Program-made: the position numbers and the translations under genes | Shown here: in pieces, positions 12,090 through 20,886 of the stretch | How the letters are laid out: every line of letters starts with the position of its first letter | Numbering within the stretch: the stretch's first letter is position 1 | Notes under the pieces: model-generated | The model's input: the letters and a program-made list of their open reading frames with translations, nothing else | What the model was told of the DNA's origin: nothing | Databases searched by the model: none | NCBI GenBank assembly: GCA_037957365.1 | Contig: JARHVA010000349.1 | Coordinates: 3,956,501 to 4,020,500 of the forward strand | From: Torreya grandis | Taxonomy: Eukaryota; Streptophyta; Pinopsida; Cupressales; Taxaceae | DNA length: 64,000 nucleotides | Direction: 5' to 3'

Positions 12090-12791
12090 AGTAAATCCAA
12101 ACTAGAGCCCTTCTATTTGACTTTGATAGTTGGAAATAAAATGTTGCATAATGCAGTGATAGACTCAGGGGCTAGTACTATAGTAATGCCTAAGCAAATG
12201 ACAGATGCTTTAAAAATAAAGTATGAGCCACTTACTAGAGGAGTTATGCAGCTAGATAGGAAATTGGTGCAAATAATAAGGAGAATTAAATAGCTCCCAT
12301 TACAATTATATACTTTCCCTAATATAATTTTAAATCAAGATGTGGTAGTCATAGATATACCCCCTATATTTGGCCTATATTTATCCATAGATTTCACAAC
12401 CAAGATAGGAGGAAATATGTCACTTGATTGGTCTCATCTCATCCTAAAAACCAAATATGGTTCAAAAATAAAGATACTATCTGAGCCACTATCTAAAGAT
12501 CACATCACCAATGAACCAACCCTAAAATTAGAGGCAACTCATGCTATGATAAATAAAGAAGAAAGAGTCTTTGTTGAAGAGTTAGGTGACTGGACTAAAC
12601 ATGACCAAGAAGAGGAAAATAACCATTTGTTAGCTATGATGCAAAGTGACCCATATGGAAATTATGACTCTACTGGTCTGGGCACTTATGTCATATTTGA
12701 TGAAGATCATGAAATCCCAAATGTTTTAAGGGAAGAAATACCAACTACTCAAGAATTTGAAAGATTCAGAAATCTGGACCTTAAATTTTGA
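12090..12791 (+). pseudogene. Element A aspartic protease region (broken)
   Basis: AVIDSGASTIVMP, with the Asp codon at 12162-12164, is the D-S-G active site of a retroelement aspartic protease, which would cut the polyprotein. Downstream, PPIFGLYLSIDF and GGNMSLDWSH resemble the second half of the protease region seen in plant gypsy polyproteins. A TAG at about 12291 interrupts the frame, and the open part runs 12342-12791. The stop at 12789 overlaps the next domain in another frame, so the original polyprotein join was lost to a frameshift near 12760-12780. Confidence 0.75.
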
Positions 12792-13205
12792 TGGGGCTAG
12801 AAGTAAAAATGGTGCTCGAGCAGGAATTTGTCTTGTTGCTCCAAATGGTGAGAAAATTTTAAGAGCTATCCGTTTCCAATTTGCTTGTACTAATAATGAT
12901 GTTGAATATGAATCCTTAGTACATGGGCTCATATTAGCCAAGAAAAAGGGAATAAATAATCTGATATTAAAAGGAGATTTAGAACTAGTGGTGAAATAAA
13001 TCAGAGAAAAGGCAATAGCCATTAATGTAAGGATGAGATCTTATAGACATATAATTTGGAACTTAATAGAAGCTTTTGAAGCTTTCAATATTAAAGTAGT
13101 TCCCAAAACCCAAAATTCTAAAGCTGATAGGATGGCACAGATTGGCTCATAGTTTGATCCAACAATTGGTCTATTAATCAACAATGAGTTAGTCAAAGTT
13201 ATAGT
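12757..13205 (+). pseudogene. Element A RNase H-like domain located before RT
   Basis: WTLNFDGARSKNGARAG, then CTNNDVEYESLVHG, then GDLELVVK, and later NSKADRMAQIGS follow the order of RNase H motifs: DGA.S, E in NN..EYE, GD.EL, and a late D in AD. This matches the archaeal-type RNase H of plant Tat-like elements more than the retroviral one. It sits between protease and RT, whereas element C has its second RNase H after RT. One TAG (12996-12998) and another near 13150 break it. There is no ATG at the start of the open stretch; it was part of a polyprotein. Confidence 0.75.
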
Positions 13206-13463
13206 AAGGCCAACTATCCCAGACAATGATGAAAATTGACAAGTCTTTGAAAATGATTCTCATGTACTCTCATTTTTACAAAACTTAAGGGAATTTGCTA
13301 ATCAATTGCAACCCAAAATTGAAGAAGCATATGGAGACCAAGTTATTCAATTAAAGACCAAAAAGCTTCCCAAAGGCTTGATCACTTTAGAAAACCTATT
13401 TGATCAAGAAGATGTAAGCCTAGAAAAGAGAAGGTTCCAAGCAAATAAAGTAGATTATTCTGA

Positions 13464-13468
13464 GATAG
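13464..13468 (+). other. Target-site duplication of element B (left)
   Basis: GATAG precedes the left LTR. The same five bases follow the right LTR at 22114-22118. Removing B and one copy restores the reading of element A across the gap. Confidence 0.93.
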
Positions 13469-13817
13469 TGTTTCTATGCAAAATTGCTTTCTACATTCAA
13501 AGAAGAAATAAGAAACTAAAATAAAAGGTTAAGGCTAGAAGTACCTGATAAAGTCATGCGCACCGAAATCAGACGTTGAAAGATTCTCCTCTTTGGCTGT
13601 GGAGGAATGACACCTGCGAAAAAGAGACTAAAACACGGGAAGACGTTAGTCAAAGATATAGTGGGCTGTCAGGCGAACACCCGATCTCAGAAGTACGAAG
13701 ACTCCCTAGAAGGATATCAACCCACTGATAAAAAAGAGTAGAAAATTGGACAAAAGTAGATGATAATGATAGAAAAATAAAGAGCGTACCTGATATGTAG
13801 CACTGTTCTGCACAGTC

Positions 13818-13912
13818 ACCGGCGTCGGTCTCTATGGTGCCGACGTCGGTCTGGGAAGATGCCGATGTCGGTTAAGGTGCCATCATCGGTCGGGGTAGTG
13901 ACCGGCGTCGGT
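13818..13912. repeat. Palindrome cluster 1 in LTR B
   Basis: Five copies of a 12-base palindrome close to ACCGACGTCGGT start at 13818, 13839, 13861, 13879 and 13901 (steps 18-22). The right LTR has the same cluster at about 21236-21330. The central GACGTC has the ACGT core typical of bZIP sites; regulation is an inference. Confidence 0.8.
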
Positions 13913-13939
13913 AGGGGCAGGTTCTGGGAAAGTCTGGAC

Positions 13940-14068
13940 AGGTTCGGGACAGGGCTGAACAGAGTCGGGACAGGGCTGAACAGAGTCGGGACAGGGCTGA
14001 ACAGAGTCAGGACAGGGTCTGATAAGGTCAGGGTAGGGTTTTGATAAGGTCAGGGTAGGGTTTTGGAC
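13940..14068. repeat. Short tandem repeats in LTR B (21-bp x3, 22-bp x2)
   Basis: 'gggacagggctgaacagagtc' recurs three times with a fourth partial copy, followed by two copies of 'tgataaggtcagggtagggt'. The right LTR has the same set at about 21360-21482, with a few substitutions. Confidence 0.85.
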
Positions 14069-14454
14069 AGAGTCGAGATAGAGTCTGGGAGAGTCGGGAC
14101 AGGGTCTGAGAGAGTCTGGGGGAGTCGGGACAGAGGTAGGGGTAACAAAACTGATAAATAATAACTTAGAAAGAAATGAAATAAACAGAATAAAGACTTA
14201 CCTGGTAGAAGACGCGATGAAAGCCATGGTGTGCAAATTAGTTGATGTCGTAGTGTTGATGATTGCTCGGAGTTCGCAGGTTGATGGAGGAGTTCGTAGG
14301 TTGGTTGCTCAGCGTTTCTGAATAGCGTTCGGGGATCCTGGCTCAAATGGCTGGCAGAGGTTGATGAAGGCGAGGGACGGGGACGGTTCCAGAAATGGTT
14401 CGTCAACCATTTCAGGAAACCGAATGGTAACTGATAACGGACCAGGGGAAGGTG

Positions 14455-14535
14455 ACCGACGTCGGCAGGATTGCCGACGTCGGCCGATAAGTGACCGACG
14501 TCGGCGACATCAGTCGGGTAAAGACCGACGTCGGC
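14455..14535. repeat. Palindrome cluster 2 in LTR B
   Basis: CCGACGTCGG-type palindromes start at 14455, 14473, 14494 and 14524, with a decayed form near 14505. In element sense this is 160-240 bases from the LTR start, inside U3, a usual place for enhancer elements. The right LTR copy is at about 21873-21953. Confidence 0.8.
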
Positions 14536-14695
14536 AGATGCATAATGGGTATAGAGTCTAGTTTTAGCTCTGTGCTCATCTTTACATGCTGCCAGGGTCA
14601 AGGTTGGTGAAACAAGTGATCGACAAGGGTTCAATAGGCGAAGAAGAATAAGACGGGGAAGGACCAGGGGAGTCGACACGATTTCAGTGTCTACA

Positions 14696-14710
14696 TTTGC
14701 CCCTTTTTGT
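14696..14710 (-). other. Element B polypurine tract
   Basis: On the minus strand this reads ACAAAAAGGGGCAAA directly before the 3' LTR, as expected for the plus-strand primer. An 80-base duplication (about 14708-14787 and 14788-14866) adjoins it, each unit having 'gtcttgttggttgtt' and an inverted 'caagac'. Confidence 0.85.
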
Positions 14711-16592
14711 CTTGTTGGTTGTTCTGGATGAACTACAAGACAAAAATAGGAGTGAGTGCCCCAGGTGAGGGATAAGGTTGATTTCGTCTTGTTGGTTGTT
14801 CGAATGAACTGCAAGACAAAATAGGAAGCAAAATGCCTCGAGTAAGGATGAGGTATTCCCCCTCAAAGCAGGAGTCGAGGGAAGGGAACCGGGAATCGGG
14901 TGCTGATTTGAAAAAGAGTGGATGAAAAAGGGGTGAGGGTGAACGCTGCAAAGGTCGTGATTGCGCGCATACCACTGCACGAGATGGTCAGGTCAAAAGT
15001 GTCGCAGGTCAAGAGTCGAGGAGTGCCAAAATTGAAGTAACTGGGCCCCAGCATTTAGTCATCTGCTGATCGGGTCACTCAATCTAAGCTGAAGCTCCAA
15101 ATGGGTCATCGCGTTCTAGGTATCCCAGGCTCAGGAAGTGCTCCTAGAAACGCGAAAAAGTCACAAGTAGTGCGGATCAACCGGTGTGCGATCCTATACT
15201 TGTGAGGGTCCAAAAAAGGTCTACGCACAATTCTGCTAACCAGTCATGAGGTAGCATACATGCAAAAACAACCAAGGCAACAATGTCTTGGAAGTAGTCG
15301 AGGTCAGCGGAGATAGGCATGATCTCCAATGGTTGGTGGTCGAGGGGAGGAATGGATGAAAGGATGTGGCTGAGCTAACCCCAGAAGACCCCATGTCAAC
15401 TGAGTGCTGCCTACATAGCCCTGGTAATAGGACCTCAGGCCGATGTAGTTCTCCCTAGAAGGGAGGAAGGGTCAAAGGGATGGTGAGGAAAAAAAAAGAT
15501 GTTGCAGCCTTTTCCAAATGGTGTATTCTGCAACATTGGTTGAGGGGTTTTTCATCCCTAGCAATATTCCATATGCGTGATGGATGTATGCTAAAAATGA
15601 ATTGAGGTCTATTTATGCTTCAGCAAGTATTGGTTTATGCTTAACATAAATTGGGTCGAGTCGATAGTTTCCATGTGTATTGGTGTCCATAGAAACTAGG
15701 GGGAACAGGGTAGGTCATGTTGATGGTTTGAAAAGAGAGTTGAGCTGAGTTGATTGACAAGTGATGAAGGTGAATGTGACCAAAGTGTAGAAGAAGTGAA
15801 AAGCATATTGCTCTTTCATTGACAAGGACCAAAAAGATAGCATAGATAGGGGTTATGAGAACCAAGAGCCCCATTCATGCGTGACGTCGTTGACCATAGT
15901 TATGTTAGAGCGGTAATCGAATCACTTAGACATTAAAGTGAGCTCGAAGTCCCTTGAGTAGGTAATAGGAGGAGGAAAGAGGGTAACCCATTTTAAGAGC
16001 AGAGATAACTTTGCCCCTTTTTATAGGAGACCCTGAGACAACTACAAGCCAAGTCCATGACTCGTTTTGTTTTTTTTTTTTTTTTTAGCACAGACTGATC
16101 AATGCGAGAAGCCTGCATAGAGATGTCATTTGCTGTAGTGGTCAGGTTGTGAAGCTGATCGATGCGGGAAGCTTCTAAAATAATGCTGTTTATTGCCAGA
16201 TTAGTCATAGCCATCCTTCGAGGGAGTGGTCTAGATTTTTGTTTAATAATGTTTGATAAGTTGGCCTAGCTGTCCTTCGAGGGATCAGTCTAGTAATACA
16301 GCAATGATAGTACAGCTGTCCTTCGAGGGAGCAGTCTGTTTGTTTGATTTTGATATAGATATAGTGACCATGGATATGTTTTGACATCTTGATTTGTTTT
16401 GATAGAAATGTGAGTCATGGACAAGACTGTAGAAGGTCAAGGGCTCCCTTTTATGAGGACAAAGCATCCATACCGCATAAAAGGGTTATAAGAATTGTTA
16501 AGAGGAATAGGGTTGAAAGGAAGTAGGATTAAGAGGATGAGGATTGCTCAAGGGATGAGCTCAAGTTAAGTGTCAAGTGAACGAATACTCGA
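14711..16592 (-). other. Element B 3' noncoding region
   Basis: This is 1.9 kb between the integrase tail and the polypurine tract, with no coding motif. At 15370-15470 it holds a block conserved with element C (minus strand GGGAGAACTACAT..GGCC.. GGCTATGTAGGCAGCAC). Three short repeats of the form 'gctgtccttcgagggagcagtct' lie at 16211-16337. A run of T (16063-16086) and a duplicated 'ctgatcgatgcgggaagc' phrase (about 16098 and 16157) are also present. Confidence 0.7.
16211..16337. repeat. Three short direct repeats in the 3' region of B
   Basis: Copies at 16211, 16269 and 16315 share 'ccttcgaggga' and a 'gtct' tail. Element C has its own set of short repeats in the matching region (37260-37525). 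Confidence 0.75.
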
Positions 16593-16883
16593 CTAGCAGT
16601 AGAACGGTCGCAGATGCAACGCATTAAGAGGCTCAGGTTCTGGGCGTCCATCAAGAGAAGATAGACGGTAAGTCCCTGATCTATACTTGTGCGTGATAAT
16701 AAAAGGTCCGAGCCAATTAGGAGCAAACTTGCCTCGTTTACTGTGCTCCATATTGGTCACGTGTTGATTGATGAGTGGACGTGAAGTTGACTGACATGGT
16801 TGTTGATTGATCGAGACTGGTTGAATGTGTGGATGAAAAGGTTGGTCAATGTTTGATTGAGATTTTGTCGTTTGATAGTTGGT
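16593..16883 (-). pseudogene. Element B integrase C-terminal fragment
   Basis: The reading frame ends with KRGKFAPNWLGPFII, then GTYRLSSLDG and LNALHLRPFYC. This is the end of plant Ty3/gypsy integrase, where 'K..PNW.GP' starts the last beta-strand region. The catalytic D,D,E core and the zinc-binding part are absent. The frame begins where the gag frame stops (stop at 16883-16885) but in a different phase, as expected if one deletion removed everything between gag and the integrase end. It has no ATG at its start. Confidence 0.8.
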
Positions 16884-18448
16884 CAATGGTTGGTCGAGGG
16901 TTGAATGAAGGTTGAATTCCCCCAGCGGCTAGGGAGAATGTTTGACGAATTGGTTAAGGTAGGTTGAGGTTTAGTGGTCAGATGGACTGTGTTGATGTTA
17001 AATAAGGGGGTTAAAGGCGACAAAGGAACCAGAACCTGGCGTGGAGATCCCGATTTAGGTGATGAGGTTGGAGAGGTATGAGTTGGTGTTGATGATTTGT
17101 GGGAGGGAAGGTCTAGAGGATCCTTGATGAGAAGGGAATCCTTTCTCTGTTGGTGATGAATGACAGCTTTAAGAGCGCAACAACGCTCAGTGTCATGTCC
17201 CAGAGTATGATGATAGTGACAGTATTTAGAGTTGTCGAACCAAGAGGGTTTTGATCCGAGAGTTGATGAGAGGGGCGGTGTTGAAGGCTTGATAACGTGG
17301 TCAAGAAGAGAGGTGTCATTCCCCAGACATTGGTGAATGGCGACCTTGAGGGCACAAAAATGCTCCGTGTCGTGTCCAGGTGTGCGATGATACGCACAAA
17401 TACGAGTGTCGTCGAACCAAGGTGGTTTAGGTCCGAGAGAATAATATGGTTTGAGAGGCGGAAGGTTGAGGCGAGATGACTGCAATAAGTGCCGTAACAG
17501 CAAGGTATAAGAACCTGCTAACGGGTCTGGATATTTTATTGCAGTGAGGGTTGATAACGTTGGTTTAAGAGGTGTAAGAGACATTGGTCGATGATTTAGA
17601 GAAGATATATGTTTGACAGGTTGATAGAGTAATGGAGGCGATGTGCCTCTGTGAAGGATGGGAGTAGGAAGCACTCCAATTAAAGTGGATGGATGTGGGC
17701 CTAAGATTGAAGGTAATGACGAAGGTGGGGGAGGAGTCCTCCGATGTGGTCTAGTGGTCTTCGTTAATTTGAGTCGAGGGCCACTATTGTGCGAGGTGAG
17801 GTTAGATACGGGTTTGGGTTTAGATGTGGATGGAGGTGAGTGAGATGTAACAATCTCAGGCAAAGGGCAAGAGGAAACCGTGACTGGGTCTTCCTCAATC
17901 GAAATGGGCGAAGAGATAGGGTCTTCTCTTGGTGGAGAAGAAATAGGAGAGGGTGGCTCCTCAAGTGGGCAGATGGTAGGGATGATCGTGCCTTCTGCTT
18001 GTGCTTGAGGAGTAGGCAAGGTATGGTCTTTGGATGAAGGTAGGGCTAATGGTATAGGTGTGATCAAGGCATCCTCCAATATAGGAGAAATAGATGGAGG
18101 ACTAATAGGAGAAGAGGGTTCTTCATCCTGTGAAGAAGGTTGGTCAGGGACAAGAGGTAAGATAGTGTTGACGGAGTGTATATGGTCTTGAGGGTCATTG
18201 ATCATGGTTTGAATGTTGTCTTGAGTAGGCGGATGGTTAGGAAAAGGTTGTTTGAAGATGTTGAGGTTTTGGTTGGGCGGTGCGTTCGGGTTATCCAAGA
18301 TAAGATCGCCCTTGTCGAGCATGTCCTGGACGAGGTTTTTAAAAGTTTGACAGTGATCCGTATCATGGCCTTTGACACGGTGATAGTTACAAAAGTGATT
18401 CTCCCTGTACCATGCAGGGATAGGTGTTGAGGGGTCGAATTGATGTGG
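16883..18448 (-). CDS. gag: Element B gag, C-terminal part with three zinc-knuckle-like motifs
   Basis: It is in the same frame as the N-terminal part and follows it after a single TGA (18449-18451). Three motifs of the form C-x2-H-x4-H-x4-C stand along it: CNYHRVKGHDTDHC just before the ATG at 18322, then CAYHRTPGHDTEHFC and CHYHHTLGHDTERCC. Between them are long Pro/Ser/Thr-rich linkers. The first motif is followed by FKNLVQDMLDKGDL, very close to element C's version. Such CHHC knuckles are typical of Tat-like gag proteins and should bind the element RNA. Apart from the TGA the whole frame is open over 1 kb-scale distance, which fits recent activity. Confidence 0.8.
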   Translation of the reverse strand, partial: PHQFDPSTPIPAWYRENHFCNYHRVKGHDTDHCQTFKNLVQDMLDKGDLILDNPNAPPNQNLNIFKQPFPNHPPTQDNIQTMINDPQDHIHSVNTILPLVPDQPSSQDEEPSSPISPPSISPILEDALITPIPLALPSSKDHTLPTPQAQAEGTIIPTICPLEEPPSPISSPPREDPISSPISIEEDPVTVSSCPLPEIVTSHSPPSTSKPKPVSNLTSHNSGPRLKLTKTTRPHRRTPPPPSSLPSILGPHPSTLIGVLPTPILHRGTSPPLLYQPVKHISSLNHRPMSLTPLKPTLSTLTAIKYPDPLAGSYTLLLRHLLQSSRLNLPPLKPYYSLGPKPPWFDDTRICAYHRTPGHDTEHFCALKVAIHQCLGNDTSLLDHVIKPSTPPLSSTLGSKPSWFDNSKYCHYHHTLGHDTERCCALKAVIHHQQRKDSLLIKDPLDLPSHKSSTPTHTSPTSSPKSGSPRQVLVPLSPLTPLFNINTVHLTTKPQPTLTNSSNILPSRWGNSTFIQPSTNH

Positions 18449-20071
18449 TCAGATTGAAGGGAGATTGAGGACCCCCTGCTTGACGAGTTTATCCAAGATA
18501 GAGGCATATGACTCTCCAATTGGAGTGAATTGACGCTGTATGGATTGACGTTGAAAATGTTTATTGATGTAGTCTAATGTTGAAGATGTTGGTCGGTTAG
18601 TTATTGTTGAAGATGATGGTCTAGAAATGACAGTGTTCACCGACTCCTTAGATTGAGAGTGGGCAGAAGAAGGTCTGGAAGAAGAATGGTCATTGGTTCT
18701 TGTGTTAGTGTTACACAATTTGACCTTATCTTCTTCAATAGCGCAGAGTTCAAGCTTTCGGGCCATGGTGAAGGCCTCGTCGAAAGTGTGAAATGTTTGA
18801 ACCCGTAAGGTGGATGAGATGTGACTGACACATGCTCGGGAAAAGAGCTCAATGAGCTCGGGTTGAGGCAAGGAGAAAGAGAGCTGATTAATCAAGTCTC
18901 TCCAACGGGCGACAAAATCAACTACTGATTCGTCGTCAAATTGCCTAATGGAGTAAAGGTCTGTGATCGAGACTTGTTTAGTGATATTGATTGAGAAATG
19001 GTCAACGAATAATTGAGCGAGTTGAATGAAGGAAAAGATAGAATGTCTGGCAAGGGAGCTATACCAGTCAAGGGCAGGGCCAGAAAGAGACATAGGAAAC
19101 GTGTGTAATAATAACGCATCGTCGTGGGTAATAAGATAGCAGGCATGTCTGAATGCCCGTAGATGTTGTTGTGGGTCTTCCTTACTCTGAAAGCGAGTAA
19201 ATTTAGGAAGCTCCCAATAGTTGGGGTATGGTCGGATAGGGACAGAAGGATGAATGGGCTCGTTGTAAATCTGGTCATATGAAGAGATATTATTTGAATC
19301 GAAGATAGAAGCTTCGAGACTGGACATTTTATCCATCAGCATCTTGATGACGTCTGCTGACGGATTGGTGGGTTGAGCGCCCCCAAGGTTGTAAGGCACT
19401 TGAAAGAGGCTAGAAGAGGTATGCGACGTAGTCGGTTGTACAATGTACGGATGACTAGTCGCAGGGGCGGAAGTGGAAGCTAGAGGTGGTTGCGTTACGA
19501 AGGTCGAAGGTATAAGTTGACTAGGCACCGCCAAAGGTGGTTGAATAGCGGCACTGGTAGAGGGATAGGTTGGCACTCCTACATTTGTGGGCGCAAGAGT
19601 GAAAGGGGTCGAGACAATCAAGTTTTGATACGATGTAGAACTTGGTTGATTTGTAGATGATTGAGGGGGTAACGAAACCCTGATGGAGGTCGGTCTAAAA
19701 ATAGACGAAGAGGCCAAACTTTTCGTATTGGCCATGGTTGAGTTAACGGTTGAGGCAAAAGGCTGAGTCAAAAAAGGTTGGGAGGCGAATGGTGTGGATG
19801 TCGTCGCCATGTCACCTGAGAGGTTTCGCGTTGGGTTTCTCGCGAGATAGTTATGGAGGGCTGCGGTATTGAGGTCCAAGAATTTTTTGAAATCCTGGTC
19901 CCCTTCAAGGATGATGGGAAGTTGAGTCGGGGTCAGGGTCAGTCCTGTAGGAGTTCTTTCAGTTTCTGAGTGGAACTCCATGATAGGACGGGTTAGTGAT
20001 GAGGTAGACGAAAGTAGTTGACGGCTAGAGTGGTCAAAAAGGGCCTTGGTTTGACTATGTGTCAAAACCAT
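18449..20071 (-). CDS. gag: Element B gag, N-terminal part
   Basis: The ATG at 20071 gives MVLTHSQTKAL; an earlier in-frame TTG at 20080 is unlikely to start it. Residues about 60-240 are Ser/Thr/Pro rich. The gag core follows from about residue 285, with LPKFTRFQSKEDPQQHLRAF, LSGPALDWYSSL and FDDESVVDFVARWRDL in order. It would assemble the particle. The frame stops at a TGA in context ATC TGA CCA and continues open beyond it, so the stop is probably a recent CGA-to-TGA change, or is read through. It is far better preserved than the gag of A or C. Confidence 0.88.
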   Translation of the reverse strand: MVLTHSQTKALFDHSSRQLLSSTSSLTRPIMEFHSETERTPTGLTLTPTQLPIILEGDQDFKKFLDLNTAALHNYLARNPTRNLSGDMATTSTPFASQPFLTQPFASTVNSTMANTKSLASSSIFRPTSIRVSLPPQSSTNQPSSTSYQNLIVSTPFTLAPTNVGVPTYPSTSAAIQPPLAVPSQLIPSTFVTQPPLASTSAPATSHPYIVQPTTSHTSSSLFQVPYNLGGAQPTNPSADVIKMLMDKMSSLEASIFDSNNISSYDQIYNEPIHPSVPIRPYPNYWELPKFTRFQSKEDPQQHLRAFRHACYLITHDDALLLHTFPMSLSGPALDWYSSLARHSIFSFIQLAQLFVDHFSINITKQVSITDLYSIRQFDDESVVDFVARWRDLINQLSFSLPQPELIELFSRACVSHISSTLRVQTFHTFDEAFTMARKLELCAIEEDKVKLCNTNTRTNDHSSSRPSSAHSQSKESVNTVISRPSSSTITNRPTSSTLDYINKHFQRQSIQRQFTPIGESYASILDKLVKQGVLNLPSI

Positions 20072-20865
20072 AAAAGGCAAGAGAGAACATCCTTACACGC
20101 TCAAACAAGCAGATAAGAACTAAAAAGATGAAGACACAAGCAGATCCTAAAATTCTAGAAGTAAAAATTTTTAGGATTATAGTGGCTTATGCCTTAGAAT
20201 GTGTGTTTGGGGAGGTTGGCTGAAAAATGGGTCCTAGAAGAAGGCAGTCTAAAGATGGTTTCAGGTGTTGTTATGGTGCTCAAGAAGTCTGTGTTAGGGT
20301 CTGGTACGTGGCCTGGTGCTAAGGAGCAAGCTCCCCTCACTTCACGATTCCAGTGGTTAGCTGGTCTCGCTTAGCCAAGATATACCTCGCCTAGAGATTA
20401 TACTCTGCCAGAGAACGGAGTGGGCTTCCCCCTTGGTGATGAAATCCAAGTAGGGTCACCAGGACGGGTAAGGTATCTGCTGGGGGATGAAATCCCAGTC
20501 GGGCCTTGTCTCAGGTAAGTTAAAATGTTTGTTTTGTGCAGGTGGTTTGGTCGTGTAACATGAAGTGATCTAGGTTAATTCAATATGCGGTTTAATTACT
20601 ATGTGTGGTCTAAAAGATGCAGGCAAATAGAAATGAATGCAAAGTGTTTTAATGTCCAAGTCGAAATGTTTGTTCATATGAAGACGAATGGAGAAAGAGT
20701 CGAAGAGTATGACTGTTAGCTAGTCTAGAAATGCAAGAAAGAAAGAAATGTTCATTTTAGTTCTGCTTATGATGTTGTTTAAGAAGAGACGAAAGGAGGC
20801 AAAAAAGAAGAAACCTAATGCGCCTAAATGAATGAAAGAAAGAAAGAACCCAAGGAGGACCTAGG
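20072..20865 (-). other. Element B leader
   Basis: This 0.8 kb lies between PBS and gag start. It contains two related phrases 'gatgaaatccaagtaggg' and 'gatgaaatcccagtcggg' at 20442 and 20484, and is otherwise unannotated. It would hold packaging signals if the element follows the family pattern. Confidence 0.6.
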
Positions 20866-20883
20866 GTCCCACCGGGCGTGCCA
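20866..20883 (-). other. Element B primer-binding site
   Basis: On the minus strand TGGCACGCCCGGTGGGAC, three bases inside the right LTR. This sets the orientation of the element. Confidence 0.88.
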
Positions 20884-20886
20884 GAA

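Larger units (their letters stand above)
13469..14695 (-). repeat. Element B 3' LTR (left copy, 1227 bp)
   Basis: In element sense it starts TGTAGACACTGAAATCG and ends ..CATAGAAACA. It carries two clusters of a CCGACGTCGG palindrome and a 21-base tandem repeat. A 254-codon frame read across it is not a gene; it starts in internal noncoding DNA and is shortened in the other LTR. Confidence 0.95.

Noticed and set aside
14050..14814. Minus-strand frame of 254 codons in and beside LTR B
   Set aside because: It begins in the noncoding 3' region, crosses the polypurine tract and runs through the LTR. The copy in the other LTR is shortened to 153 codons. No domain is visible; openness comes from the G+C-rich repeats.
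15370..15400. tRNA-like text 'ggttagctcag' on the minus strand of B
   Set aside because: It resembles a D-arm start, but no anticodon or T-arm sequence follows at the right distance.
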